This document shows positions 17,773-25,944 of a stretch of 26,237 nucleotides of DNA, piece after piece; within the stretch, counting starts at the first letter, position 1, and each line of letters begins with the position of its first letter. The notes beneath the pieces were generated by a model that ran no database searches, had not been told where the DNA came from, and worked only from the letters and a program-made list of their open reading frames with translations. The DNA comes from Streptomyces sp. NRRL S-1022 (lineage in GTDB: Bacteria > Actinomycetota > Actinomycetes > Streptomycetales > Streptomycetaceae): positions 1 through 26,237 of the forward strand of contig NZ_JOIU01000052.1 in NCBI RefSeq assembly GCF_000720135.1, read 5' to 3'. Both the position numbers and the translations under genes were made by a program.

Positions 17773-19632
17773 CTAGGCCAGGCTGTCCCGCCAGGCCCGG
17801 TGCAGGCCGGCGAACCGGCCGGTGCCCGCGACGAGTTCGTCCGGGCGGCCGTCCTCCACGATCCGGCCGTGCTCCATCACCAGCACCCGGTCCGCGATCT
17901 CCACCGTGGACAGCCGGTGCGCGATCACCACCGCGGTACGGCCCCGCAGCACCGTCGTCATCGCCCGCTGCACCGCCCGCTCCCCCGGCACGTCCAGCGA
18001 GCTGGTCGCCTCGTCCAGGATCAGCACCGCCGGGTCGGCGAGCAGCGCCCGGCCGAAGGCGACCAGTTGGCGCTGGCCGGCGGAGATGCGACCGCCGCGC
18101 TTGCGGACGTCGGTGTCGTAGCCGTCGGGCAGGGCGCTGATGAACTCGTGCGCGCCGATCGCCTTCGCGGCCTGCTCGATCTCCTCCCGGGTGGCCTCGG
18201 GCCGGCCGATCGCGATGTTGTCGGCGACCGTGCCGGAGAACAGGAACGCCTCCTGGGTCACCATGACCACCCCGCGCCGCAGCTCGGGCACGGGCAGCTC
18301 GCGCAGGTCCACACCGTCCAGCAGCACGCGCCCGTCGGAGGGGTCGTAGAAGCGGGCGAGCAGTTTGGCCAGCGTCGACTTGCCCGCGCCGGTGGAGCCG
18401 ACGACCGCGACCGTCTGCCCGGCGGGCAGGGTCAGGTCGAACCGGGGCAGCACCTCGCCGCCGGTGCGGTAGGCGAACCGGACCCCGTCGAAGACGACCT
18501 CGCGTCCCGGCAACCCGCCCATGAGCGGCGGGAGTTCACGCGGCCGGTCCGGCTCCGGCACGGACGGCGTCTGCGCCAGCAGACCGGCGATCTTCTCCAG
18601 GGAGGCGGCGGCCGACTGGTAGGAGTTCAGGAACATCCCGAGCCGGTCGATCGGGTCGTACAGCCGGCGCAGGTACAGCACCGCAGCCGCCAGCACGCCC
18701 AGTTCGAGCGAGCCGGACGCCACCCGGTGGGCGCCCCAGAGCACGATCGCCGCGACCGCCGTGTTGGCCACCAGCCGGGAGCCGACCACGTAGCGGGCCA
18801 TCTCCAGCAGCGCGTCCCCGTTGGTGCGCTCGTGCCGCCGGTTCAGCACCGCGAACTCGGCGTCGTTGACGGCCTCCCGGCGGAAGGCGCGCACCGGGCG
18901 GATGCCGTTCATCGTCTCCACGAACTTCACGATCACCGCCGCGATCGCCGTGGACCGGGCCCGGAACACCCGCCCCGCGCGCCGCCGGTACAGGCGCACC
19001 AGCAGGTACAGCGGCCCGAACGACGCCACCGCGACCGCGCCGAGGCCGAGGTCGAGCCACAGCAGCATCGCCGAGATGGAGAGGAAGGACAGGATGATGG
19101 TCACCAGCTCCTGGAGCCCCTCGTCGAGGAGTTCGCGCAGTGACTCGACGTCCGTGGTGGACCGGGAGATCAGCCGGCCCGAGGTGTACCGCTCGTGGAA
19201 GTCGATGCTGAGCGCCTGAGCGTGCCGGAAGATCCGCCCCCGCAGGTCCAGCAGCACGTCCTGGTTGACCCGCGCGGAGGTCTCGATGAACGCGAACTGC
19301 AGCCCGCCGGAGGCGAGGGCGCACAGCAGATAACCGGCGCCGACCGCGAGCAGCGGGCCGCTCCGGTGGTCCCGGAACGCCGGTACGGCGGTGTCGATGG
19401 CGTACGCCACCAGCAGCGGGCCCGCCTGCACGGCCGCCTGCTGGAGCAGCAGCAGGAGCGTGGTGAGGGCGACCCGGCCCTTCATGGGCGCGAGCAGCGA
19501 GCGCAGCAGGGCGGTGGTGGCGCCGGGCGGGGTGGGCAGGACGTCCTGGTCGAAGGGGTCGCCGCCGGTGTCCCTGGGGCGGTCGGGGTCGTCGTCCGCG
19601 ACGGCGGGGGTGGAGGCGGTCGTGCTGGTCAA
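17773..19632 (-). CDS. ABC exporter half-transporter, subunit with the consensus hydrolysis site
   Basis: 619-aa fused membrane/ATPase half-exporter. The transmembrane domain (about 50-345) has six predicted helices. The nucleotide-binding domain (about 378-610) shows Walker A GSTGAGKS at 412-419, Q460 (VTQEAFLF), Walker B ILDEATSS with catalytic Glu541, and H-loop His572. Its signature is degenerate: RISAGQRQ at 515-522 instead of LSGGQ. The start is a TTG at 19632 with AGGAGG seven bases upstream, overlapping the stop of the partner gene (TTGA), so it is translationally coupled. A heterodimer with the upstream gene product is expected, of BmrCD/TM287-288 type. The substrate may be a drug, lipid or peptide and is not predictable. 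Confidence 0.92.
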   Translation of the reverse strand: MTSTTASTPAVADDDPDRPRDTGGDPFDQDVLPTPPGATTALLRSLLAPMKGRVALTTLLLLLQQAAVQAGPLLVAYAIDTAVPAFRDHRSGPLLAVGAGYLLCALASGGLQFAFIETSARVNQDVLLDLRGRIFRHAQALSIDFHERYTSGRLISRSTTDVESLRELLDEGLQELVTIILSFLSISAMLLWLDLGLGAVAVASFGPLYLLVRLYRRRAGRVFRARSTAIAAVIVKFVETMNGIRPVRAFRREAVNDAEFAVLNRRHERTNGDALLEMARYVVGSRLVANTAVAAIVLWGAHRVASGSLELGVLAAAVLYLRRLYDPIDRLGMFLNSYQSAAASLEKIAGLLAQTPSVPEPDRPRELPPLMGGLPGREVVFDGVRFAYRTGGEVLPRFDLTLPAGQTVAVVGSTGAGKSTLAKLLARFYDPSDGRVLLDGVDLRELPVPELRRGVVMVTQEAFLFSGTVADNIAIGRPEATREEIEQAAKAIGAHEFISALPDGYDTDVRKRGGRISAGQRQLVAFGRALLADPAVLILDEATSSLDVPGERAVQRAMTTVLRGRTAVVIAHRLSTVEIADRVLVMEHGRIVEDGRPDELVAGTGRFAGLHRAWRDSLA

Positions 19633-21410
19633 CGGGAGTCCTCCTGTTCCCCGGACATCAGGTGGGCGTACTCGGCGTTGCGGCGCAGCAGTTCCTGGTG
19701 GGTGCCGACGTCGGCGATCCGGCCGCCGGAGAGCAGGGCGACCCGGTCGGCGAGCAGCACCGTGGACGGGCGGTGGGCCACGATCAGGGCGGTGGTGTCG
19801 GCGAGGACCCGGCGCAGCGCGGCCTCCACGGCGGCCTCCGTGTGCACGTCCAGGGCGGACAGCGGGTCGTCCAGCACCAGGAACCCGGGCCTGCCGACGA
19901 CCGCGCGGGCCAGCGCCAGGCGCTGCCGCTGGCCGCCGGAGAGGCTGAGGCCCTGCTCGCCCACCCGGGTGTCGGTGCCCTGCGGGAGCGCGTGCGCGAA
20001 GTCGGCCTGCGCGATGGCGAGGGCCCGGTCGAGTTCCGGCCGTCCGGCGCCGTCCGGGGCGCCCATGAGCACGTTCTCGCCGACGCTGGCCGAGAACAGG
20101 GTGGGTTCCTCGAAGGCCACGGCGACCTTCCGGCGCAGTTCCTCGCGGGACATCGCGGTGATGTCCACGCCGTCGAGGGTGATCCGTCCCGAGGTGACCT
20201 CGTGCAGCCGGGGGACGAGCGCGGTGAGGGTCGTCTTGCCGCTGCCGGTGGCGCCCACGAGGGCCATGGACTCGCCGGGACGGATGTGCAGGTCGATGTG
20301 GGCGAGCAGGGGCGGGGAGCCGGGGGGCGCGTCGGGGTAGCGGAAGGAGACGTCCTCGAACCGGAGTCCCCGCCCGCCCTGCGTGCGCGGGCGCGCGGTC
20401 CCGGCCCCGGCCGACGGCTCCTCCGGCTCCTCGTCCCGCACCTCGAAGTACCGCTCGGTCGCGGTGGCCGCCTCCTGGCTCATCGCCAGCAGGAACCCGA
20501 TCGAGTCGACCGGCCACCGCAGCGCGAGGGCCGTGCCGAGGAAGGCGACCAGCGTGCCCGCGGACAGCTGCCCGTCGGCCACCCGTACCGCGCCCAGCAC
20601 CAGCGCCGCCCCGATGGCCACCTCGGGCAGGGTCACGATGACGCCCCAGATGGTGGCCAGCAGCCGTGCCTTGCGCAGTTCCGTGCCGCGCAGCCGGCCC
20701 GACAGTGCGCGGAAGGCGCGGGCCTGGCTGCGGTGGCGGCCGAAGCCCTTGATGACGCGGATGCCGAGCACGCTCTCCTCGACCACCGTGGTCAGGTCCC
20801 CGATCTGGTCCTGGGCGCGGCGCGCCACCTGCGCGTACCGCCGTTCGAAGACCACGCACGTCCACATCACGGGGACCGCGGGCCCGAGGATGACCAGGCC
20901 CAGCACCCAGTCCTGCAGCAGCATGATCACCACGCCGACCAGGATGGTGACGCCGTTGACGAGCAGGAACGTCAGCGGGAACGCGAGGAACATGCGCACC
21001 AGCATCAGGTCGGTCGTGCCCCGGGAGAGCAGCTGGCCGGAGGCCCAGCGGTCGTGGAAGGCGACCGGCAGCCGCTGCAGCCGCCGGTACAGGTCCGCCC
21101 GCATCTCCGCCTCGACGTGCGACAGCGGCCGGGCCACGAGCCAGCGCCGTATGCCGAACAGGACCGCCTCGGCGAAACCGAGCAGGAGCAGGTAGAGCGC
21201 GCCGAGCCACACTCCCGCCGGGTCCCGGTCGGCGACCGGCCCGTCCACCAGCCACTTCAGGACGAGCGGGATCACCAGACCGGTACAGGAGGCGACGACC
21301 GCGACGAACGCGGCGGTGAACAGCCGGGCGCGGACCGGGCGGACGTACGGCCACAGGCGGAGCAGGGTGCGGACGGCGGAACGGTCGGTGGTTGCACGCG
21401 TCGAGGACAT
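19629..21410 (-). CDS. ABC exporter half-transporter, subunit with the degenerate hydrolysis site
   Basis: 593-aa half-exporter. The transmembrane domain is about 30-320 and the nucleotide-binding domain about 348-590. It has Walker A GATGSGKT at 386-393, a good signature LSLSGGQRQ at 488-496, but Walker B FLVLDDPLSAL with Asp515 where the catalytic Glu should be. Its Q-loop reads VAFEEPTLF, also unusual. H-loop His546 is kept. This partner thus supplies the intact signature while the downstream partner supplies the catalytic Glu, as in asymmetric heterodimeric exporters with one hydrolysing site. The ATG at 21410 is preferred over the longer frame from 21698, which is not conserved; the ribosome site is weak. 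Divergent from the M4 gene, with a 345-base region between them. Confidence 0.9.
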   Translation of the reverse strand: MSSTRATTDRSAVRTLLRLWPYVRPVRARLFTAAFVAVVASCTGLVIPLVLKWLVDGPVADRDPAGVWLGALYLLLLGFAEAVLFGIRRWLVARPLSHVEAEMRADLYRRLQRLPVAFHDRWASGQLLSRGTTDLMLVRMFLAFPLTFLLVNGVTILVGVVIMLLQDWVLGLVILGPAVPVMWTCVVFERRYAQVARRAQDQIGDLTTVVEESVLGIRVIKGFGRHRSQARAFRALSGRLRGTELRKARLLATIWGVIVTLPEVAIGAALVLGAVRVADGQLSAGTLVAFLGTALALRWPVDSIGFLLAMSQEAATATERYFEVRDEEPEEPSAGAGTARPRTQGGRGLRFEDVSFRYPDAPPGSPPLLAHIDLHIRPGESMALVGATGSGKTTLTALVPRLHEVTSGRITLDGVDITAMSREELRRKVAVAFEEPTLFSASVGENVLMGAPDGAGRPELDRALAIAQADFAHALPQGTDTRVGEQGLSLSGGQRQRLALARAVVGRPGFLVLDDPLSALDVHTEAAVEAALRRVLADTTALIVAHRPSTVLLADRVALLSGGRIADVGTHQELLRRNAEYAHLMSGEQEDSR

Positions 21411-21755
21411 CAACCCGGAGCGTACGGACCACCGCTGACATCGCCCACCGAGTTTCGGCCGGACCGGTCCCGTCCAGGAGCGTCCCACCCGGCGAAGAGT
21501 CCGCATACCGAACATGAACATCCGGTCAACGAACCGTTTCCGGCCAACTTCGTGACGCGCTCCTGACAGATGGGGTGATCTCCTGCCACTCTTCCCAGGC
21601 CGACTCACAGCAACCCCACAGTTACTGCGCGTCTGAGTGAGCCGGCTCCGCACCTGCACGTGGCTTTCGCACCGCCCAGTTCTGCCCGGACGTCCCAACC
21701 CACCGTCCGGTCTCCCCTGGCCGCGCGACCCGCGGTCACGCAGAAGGAGTCAGTG
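21411..21755. promoter_or_regulatory. Divergent regulatory region between ABC exporter and first M4 gene
   Basis: 345 bases with no supported gene. It carries GCCAACTTC at 21543-21551 and TCCTGACA at 21561-21568, and CAACCCCACA at 21611-21620; all three recur in the upstream region of the second M4 gene in the same order. The ABC promoter must lie at its left side. Confidence 0.5.
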
Positions 21756-23612
21756 TTGAGAAGCAATCTCTCTCGCGGACGCACCTCCCACACCTCGCAC
21801 CGCAGGACCGCCACCGTCGCCCTCGCCGGCGTCGCCGCCCTCATCGCCGCCGCCGTCCAGTCCGGCGCGGCCAGCGCGGCACCCGCGACGCCGCAGGCCG
21901 GGAAGGCGAACCCGGCCCACTCCGCCGTCAGGCTCACGCCCTCGCAGCGCGCCGAACTGGTCCGCCACGCCGGTTCCGGCACGGCCGCGACCGCCCGCGG
22001 GATCGGGCTGGGCGCCCAGGAGAAGCTGGTGGTCAAGGACGTCGTCAAGGACGGCGACGGAACCCTGCACACCCGGTACGAGCGGACGTACGCGGGTCTG
22101 CCGGTGCTCGGCGGCGACCTGGTCGTGACCACCGCGAAGTCCGGCAAGACGATGGAGGTGATCCGGGCCACCGGTGCCACGCTGAAGGTCGCCGGTCTCA
22201 CCCCGGCCGTGCCGGAGGCCGCCGCCCGGCGGCAGGCGGTGCAGCGGGCCAGGGCGCTGGGCGCGGACAGGCCGGCCGCGGACAGCGTCCGCAAGGTGAT
22301 CTGGGCGGCGACCGGCACACCCGTGCTGGCGTACGAGACGGTCGTCGGCGGGCTCCAGGACGACGGCACCCCCAACCGGCTGCACGTCATCACGGACGCG
22401 GCCACCGGCAAGAAGCTCTACGAGTACCAGGGCATCGAGACCGGCGTCGGCAACACCCAGTACAGCGGGCAGGTCTCGCTGACCACGACGCAGTCCGGCT
22501 CGACGTACACGCTCACCGACGGGGCGCGCGGCGGCCACAAGACGTACAACCTGAACCACGGCAGCTCGGGCACCGGCACCCTGTTCTCGCAGTCCTCCGA
22601 CACCTGGGGCAACGGGTCCAACTCCAACGCCGCCACCGCGGGCGCGGACGCCCACTACGGCGCCGCGCTCACCTGGGACTACTACAAGAGCACGTTCGGC
22701 CGTACCGGCATCAAGAACAACGGCGTCGGCGCCTACTCCCGCGTGCACTACGGCAACGCCTACGTCAACGCGTTCTGGGACGACAGCTGCTTCTGCATGA
22801 CCTACGGCGACGGCTCCGGCAACGGCGAGAAGATCGACATCAACGGCAACGGCACCCCGCTGCGCTACATGGACAAGCCCAGCAAGGACGGCGCGTCCAA
22901 GGACAACTGGTACTCGGGCATCGGCGGCGTCGACGTGCACTACTCGTCCGGCCCCGCGAACCACTTCTTCTACCTGCTGAGCGAGGGCAGCGGCGCCAAG
23001 GTCGTCAACGGCGTCAGCTACAACTCGCCGACGGCGGACGGGCTTCCGGTCACCGGCATCGGCCGGGACAAGGCGCTGCAGATCTGGTACCGGGCGCTGA
23101 GCACCAAGTGGACGTCCACCACCAACTACGCGGGCGCCCGCACCGGCACCCTGGCGGCGGCCGGCGAGCTGTACGGCACCTCCAGCGCCGAGTACAAGGC
23201 GGTGCAGGACGCCTGGGCGGGCGTCGGGGTCGGCTCGCGTTCCGGCGGCGGCGGGGGCGGCGGCACCTCGTACGAGAGCACCACCCCGGTGGCCGTCCCG
23301 GACAACGGGCCGGCGGTCACCTCGGACATCACCGTCTCCGGCCGGACCGGGAACGCGCCGGGCAACCTCCAGGTCTCCGTCGACATCACCCACACCTGGC
23401 GCGGTGACCTGGTGATCGACCTCGTCGGCCCCTCGGGCACCGCCTACCGGCTGAAGAACTTCAGCTCCTCGGACTCGGCGGACAACGTGAACGAGACCTA
23501 CACGGTCAACGCCTCGGCGGAACCGGCCAACGGAACCTGGAAGTTGCGGGTACAGGATCAAGCCACCTACGACACCGGGACGATCAACGGCTGGAAGCTG
23601 ACGTTCCCGTAA
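21756..23612 (+). CDS. M4 (thermolysin-family) protein lacking the HEXXH segment, with P domain
   Basis: 618-aa exported protein. Signal peptide 1-43 (RR at 16-17, hydrophobic core, AxA); FTP-like propeptide at about 86-133 (EKLVVKDVVKD...YAGLPVLGGD); PepSY-like part at about 180-225; M4 body at about 225-495; Gly-rich linker near 497-503; C-terminal proprotein-convertase P domain at 505-618 (HTWRGDLVIDLVGP). The M4 body has FWDDSCFCMTYGDGSGN directly joined to GEKIDINGNGTPLRYMDKP at Asn356/Gly357. Intact relatives have about 55-65 residues there holding HEXXH and the GGLNEATSD Glu. Both zinc-binding motifs are absent anywhere in the protein, but His395 (DVHYSSG, thermolysin His231 position) is kept. 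So it is probably a non-catalytic M4 protein. Start: TTG at 21756, six bases after AAGGAG; GTG at 21753 is possible. Confidence 0.85.
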   Translation: MRSNLSRGRTSHTSHRRTATVALAGVAALIAAAVQSGAASAAPATPQAGKANPAHSAVRLTPSQRAELVRHAGSGTAATARGIGLGAQEKLVVKDVVKDGDGTLHTRYERTYAGLPVLGGDLVVTTAKSGKTMEVIRATGATLKVAGLTPAVPEAAARRQAVQRARALGADRPAADSVRKVIWAATGTPVLAYETVVGGLQDDGTPNRLHVITDAATGKKLYEYQGIETGVGNTQYSGQVSLTTTQSGSTYTLTDGARGGHKTYNLNHGSSGTGTLFSQSSDTWGNGSNSNAATAGADAHYGAALTWDYYKSTFGRTGIKNNGVGAYSRVHYGNAYVNAFWDDSCFCMTYGDGSGNGEKIDINGNGTPLRYMDKPSKDGASKDNWYSGIGGVDVHYSSGPANHFFYLLSEGSGAKVVNGVSYNSPTADGLPVTGIGRDKALQIWYRALSTKWTSTTNYAGARTGTLAAAGELYGTSSAEYKAVQDAWAGVGVGSRSGGGGGGGTSYESTTPVAVPDNGPAVTSDITVSGRTGNAPGNLQVSVDITHTWRGDLVIDLVGPSGTAYRLKNFSSSDSADNVNETYTVNASAEPANGTWKLRVQDQATYDTGTINGWKLTFP

Positions 23613-23640
23613 ATCGCAGGTCCGCAGGCCCGGAATCACG

Positions 23641-23675
23641 GCGTCGTCCGAGGGCGAGGCACTCTCGGACGGCGT
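23641..23675 (+). terminator. Candidate hairpin terminator after the first M4 gene
   Basis: CGTCCGAG (23645-23652) pairs with CTCGGACG (23664-23671), extended by four further pairs including wobbles, with an 11-nt loop. It begins 29 bases after the stop codon. Confidence 0.5.
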
Positions 23676-23717
23676 CCGTTCACACAGCTGAAACGTTCAC
23701 CCAGTGGTCATTTTTCA

Positions 23718-23831
23718 GCCAACATCACTTCAGGGTCCTGACATGTACGCGCCCCTGATGTCACTCTCTCTCCACCCGCCGCAGCAGCACCGCCACTTCA
23801 CAACCCCACACAGCCGGCCAGTAACCCCACA
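23718..23831 (+). promoter_or_regulatory. Upstream element of the second M4 gene shared with the first
   Basis: GCCAACATC (23718-23726) and TCCTGACA (23736-23743) have the same 18-base start-to-start spacing as in the region before the first M4 gene. An inverted repeat TGACAT-N13-ATGTCA (23739-23763) overlaps it. AACCCCACA follows twice, at 23802 and 23823, 21 bases (two helical turns) apart. Likely a promoter plus a common regulator site. Confidence 0.5.
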
Positions 23832-23862
23832 CTGACCGGACTCCCCACGAGAAGGAGCTTCT

Positions 23863-25293
23863 GTGAGCCCCCTCTACGCGCGTCACAAGCGCACCACTCT
23901 GGCCATCGCCACCGCCGTCGCCGCCGGAGCCCTGCTCGCCACCGGTGTGACCACCAGCGCCACCGCCCAGCCGGCTGCCAAGCCCCTCGCCGCGGCCCCG
24001 ACCCAGCTGTCCGCGGCGGCCCGCACCACCCTGATCCAGCAGGCCCAGGCCGGCGCGGCCGACACCGCGCAGCGGATAGGCCTCGGCGCCAAGGAGAAGC
24101 TGGTCGTCAAGGACGTCGTCAAGGACGTCGACGGCACCCTCCACACCCGCTACGAGCGCACCTACGCGGGCCTGCCCGTGCTCGGCGGCGACCTGATCGT
24201 GCACACCGCCAAGTCCGGCAAGACCGAGGGCGTCACCAAGGCCGCCAAGTCGGCCATCAAGGTCTCCTCGCTCAAGCCGCAGATCACCGCGGCGAAGGCC
24301 GAGAAGCAGGCGGTGTCCGCCGCCAAGACGCTCGGCTCCGCCAAGACCACCGCGGACGGCGCCCGCAAGGTGATCTGGGCCGGCTCCGGCAAGCCCGTCC
24401 TCGCCTACGAGACGGTCGTCGGCGGCCTCCAGGACGACGGCACCCCGAACCAGCTGCACGTCATCACCGACGCGGCCACCGGCAAGAAGCTCTACGAGTA
24501 CCAGGGCATCGAGAACGCGACCGGCAAGACGCTGTACTCCGGCACGGTCACCCTCAACTCGGTGCAGTCGGGCTCGACGTACCAGCTCACCGACAGCGCG
24601 CGGGGCAACCACAAGACGTACAACCTGGCCCGCAAGACGTCCGGCACGGGCACCCTGGTGGCCAGCTCGACCAACGTCTTCGGCACCGGTACCGCCTCGA
24701 CCTCCTCCTCCGACCAGACCGCGGCCGCCGACGCCGCCTACGGCGCGGCGGAGACCTGGGACTTCTACAAGAGCACCTTCGGTCGCAGCGGCATCAAGAA
24801 CAACGGTGTCGGCGCCTACTCCCGCGTGCACTACGGCAACGCCTACGTCAACGCGTTCTGGGACGACAGCTGCTTCTGCATGACCTACGGCGACGGCTCC
24901 GGCAACGGCACCCCGCTGCGCTACATGGACAAGCCCAGCAAGGACGGCGGCTCGTCGGACTACTGGTCCTCCTCCGTCGGCACCAAGGACGTCCACTACT
25001 CGTCCGGCGTCGCGAACCACTTCTTCTACCTCCTCTCGGAGGGCAGCGGTTCGAAGACGATCAACGGCGTGACCTACAACTCGCCGACGTACAACGGCTC
25101 CACGGTCACCGGCATCGGCCGCGCCAAGGCGCTGCAGATCTGGTACAAGGCGCTGACCACGTACATGACCTCGACGACCAACTACAAGGCCGCCCGCACG
25201 GCGACCCTGAACGCGGCGTCGGCGCTGTACGGCTCGACCAGCACCGAGTACAAGGCGGTCGCCGCGGCCTGGTCCGCGGTCAACGTCGCCTGA
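23863..25293 (+). CDS. M4 (thermolysin-family) protein lacking the HEXXH segment, no P domain
   Basis: 476-aa exported paralog of the preceding gene. Signal peptide 1-36, FTP-like propeptide near 83-125 with a stretch nearly identical to the first copy, a PepSY-like part and the M4 body to the end (AWSAVNVA, as in normal family members). FWDDSCFCMTYGDGSGN joins straight to GTPLRYMDKPSK at Asn348/Gly349, so the HEXXH region, the third zinc ligand and also the GEKIDINGN stretch kept in copy 1 are missing. His378 (DVHYSSG) remains. About 70 residues shorter than active relatives. The GTG start follows AAGGAG. There is no frameshift or stop, so it appears to be translated but catalytically inert as a zinc peptidase. 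Confidence 0.85.
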   Translation: MSPLYARHKRTTLAIATAVAAGALLATGVTTSATAQPAAKPLAAAPTQLSAAARTTLIQQAQAGAADTAQRIGLGAKEKLVVKDVVKDVDGTLHTRYERTYAGLPVLGGDLIVHTAKSGKTEGVTKAAKSAIKVSSLKPQITAAKAEKQAVSAAKTLGSAKTTADGARKVIWAGSGKPVLAYETVVGGLQDDGTPNQLHVITDAATGKKLYEYQGIENATGKTLYSGTVTLNSVQSGSTYQLTDSARGNHKTYNLARKTSGTGTLVASSTNVFGTGTASTSSSDQTAAADAAYGAAETWDFYKSTFGRSGIKNNGVGAYSRVHYGNAYVNAFWDDSCFCMTYGDGSGNGTPLRYMDKPSKDGGSSDYWSSSVGTKDVHYSSGVANHFFYLLSEGSGSKTINGVTYNSPTYNGSTVTGIGRAKALQIWYKALTTYMTSTTNYKAARTATLNAASALYGSTSTEYKAVAAAWSAVNVA

Positions 25294-25311
25294 TCGCCGA
25301 CGACTTGACGC

Positions 25312-25351
25312 AGGGCGGCACCCGGGAGGGAAACCTTCCGGGTGCCGCCCT
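25312..25351 (+). terminator. Strong hairpin terminator after the second M4 gene
   Basis: An 18-bp stem (one G-T pair) with a GAAA tetraloop between 25312-25329 and 25334-25351, 19 bases past the M4 stop. It ends only 13 bases before the next start codon. Confidence 0.85.
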
Positions 25352-25364
25352 ACCCTTGTGACCC

Positions 25365-25886
25365 ATGTCTTCGGCCCCCTTCACCTACGAGCCGGTCGGC
25401 GTGACCCGCGACGATCTCACGTCCTGCCCGCCAGGCTTCCACCCCATGCTCGTCCGCACCCGCCTCGGCGAGGGCCAGGAGGTCTTCCGGCGCGCCGCCG
25501 AAGCGGTCCTGACCTGGGAGATGCACCGCGCGCTGGGCGTCGGCCTCGACGCCGCCGCCGACCGCGCGGCCCCCGGCATCGACGTCACCGTCACCCTCGC
25601 CGGGGTGATAAAGGCGCCCTGCCGCATCATATGGACGGCCGAGGAGCCCCGCCGCGCCGGCTGGGCCTACGGCACCCTCCAGGGCCACCCCGAATGCGGC
25701 GAGGAGGCCTTCGTCGTCGACCGCACCGGCGACGGCACGGTCTGGCTCACCGTGGCGGCCTTCAGCAAGGCCGCCAAGTGGTACGCCCGCGCAGGCGGCC
25801 CAGCCACCCGCGGCCTGCAACACGCGTACGCCCGCAGGTGCGGGGCGGTACTGAAGCGGCTGTGCGCGGGACTGTCCGAGGCATGA
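25365..25886 (+). CDS. DUF1990 (UPF0548) family protein
   Basis: 173-aa cytoplasmic protein matching the uncharacterised DUF1990 family. Typical pieces are FTYEPVGVTR at 6-15, an LGEGQEVFRRAAEAVLTWEMHRALGV-type helix (in part, 34-58), and then a beta-rich body with YGTLQGHPECGEEAFVVDR (in part) and a terminal helix (ATRGLQHAYARRCGAVLKRL, 148-167). No function is known; a lipid- or ligand-binding fold has been guessed for the family. The ATG at 25365 follows a strong terminator with only 13 bases between, and there is no ribosome site, so a leaderless or very short transcript is likely. Confidence 0.82.
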   Translation: MSSAPFTYEPVGVTRDDLTSCPPGFHPMLVRTRLGEGQEVFRRAAEAVLTWEMHRALGVGLDAAADRAAPGIDVTVTLAGVIKAPCRIIWTAEEPRRAGWAYGTLQGHPECGEEAFVVDRTGDGTVWLTVAAFSKAAKWYARAGGPATRGLQHAYARRCGAVLKRLCAGLSEA

Positions 25887-25908
25887 CCCGACAAGCCATC
25901 CCCCCGCT

Positions 25909-25937
25909 TTGTAACCCGGCATGCGCCGATGTGATCA
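25909..25937 (+). promoter_or_regulatory. Candidate promoter of a leaderless SseB-family gene
   Basis: TTGTAA and TGATCA separated by exactly 17 bases, the latter 7 bases before the GTG at 25945. No ribosome site lies between, so transcription probably begins at or near the start codon. Confidence 0.4.
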
Positions 25938-25944
25938 TCCCCTC

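Noticed and set aside
17669..17776. A 35-codon basic frame starting in the stop of the PIG-V-like gene (GTGA overlap)
   Set aside because: It runs into the convergent ABC gene, shows no conserved feature and has no clear ribosome site; probably a GC-rich open frame.
19633..21441. Very long (1222-codon) minus-strand frame continuing upstream of the second ABC subunit
   Set aside because: The upstream part is an out-of-frame shadow of the first ABC subunit.
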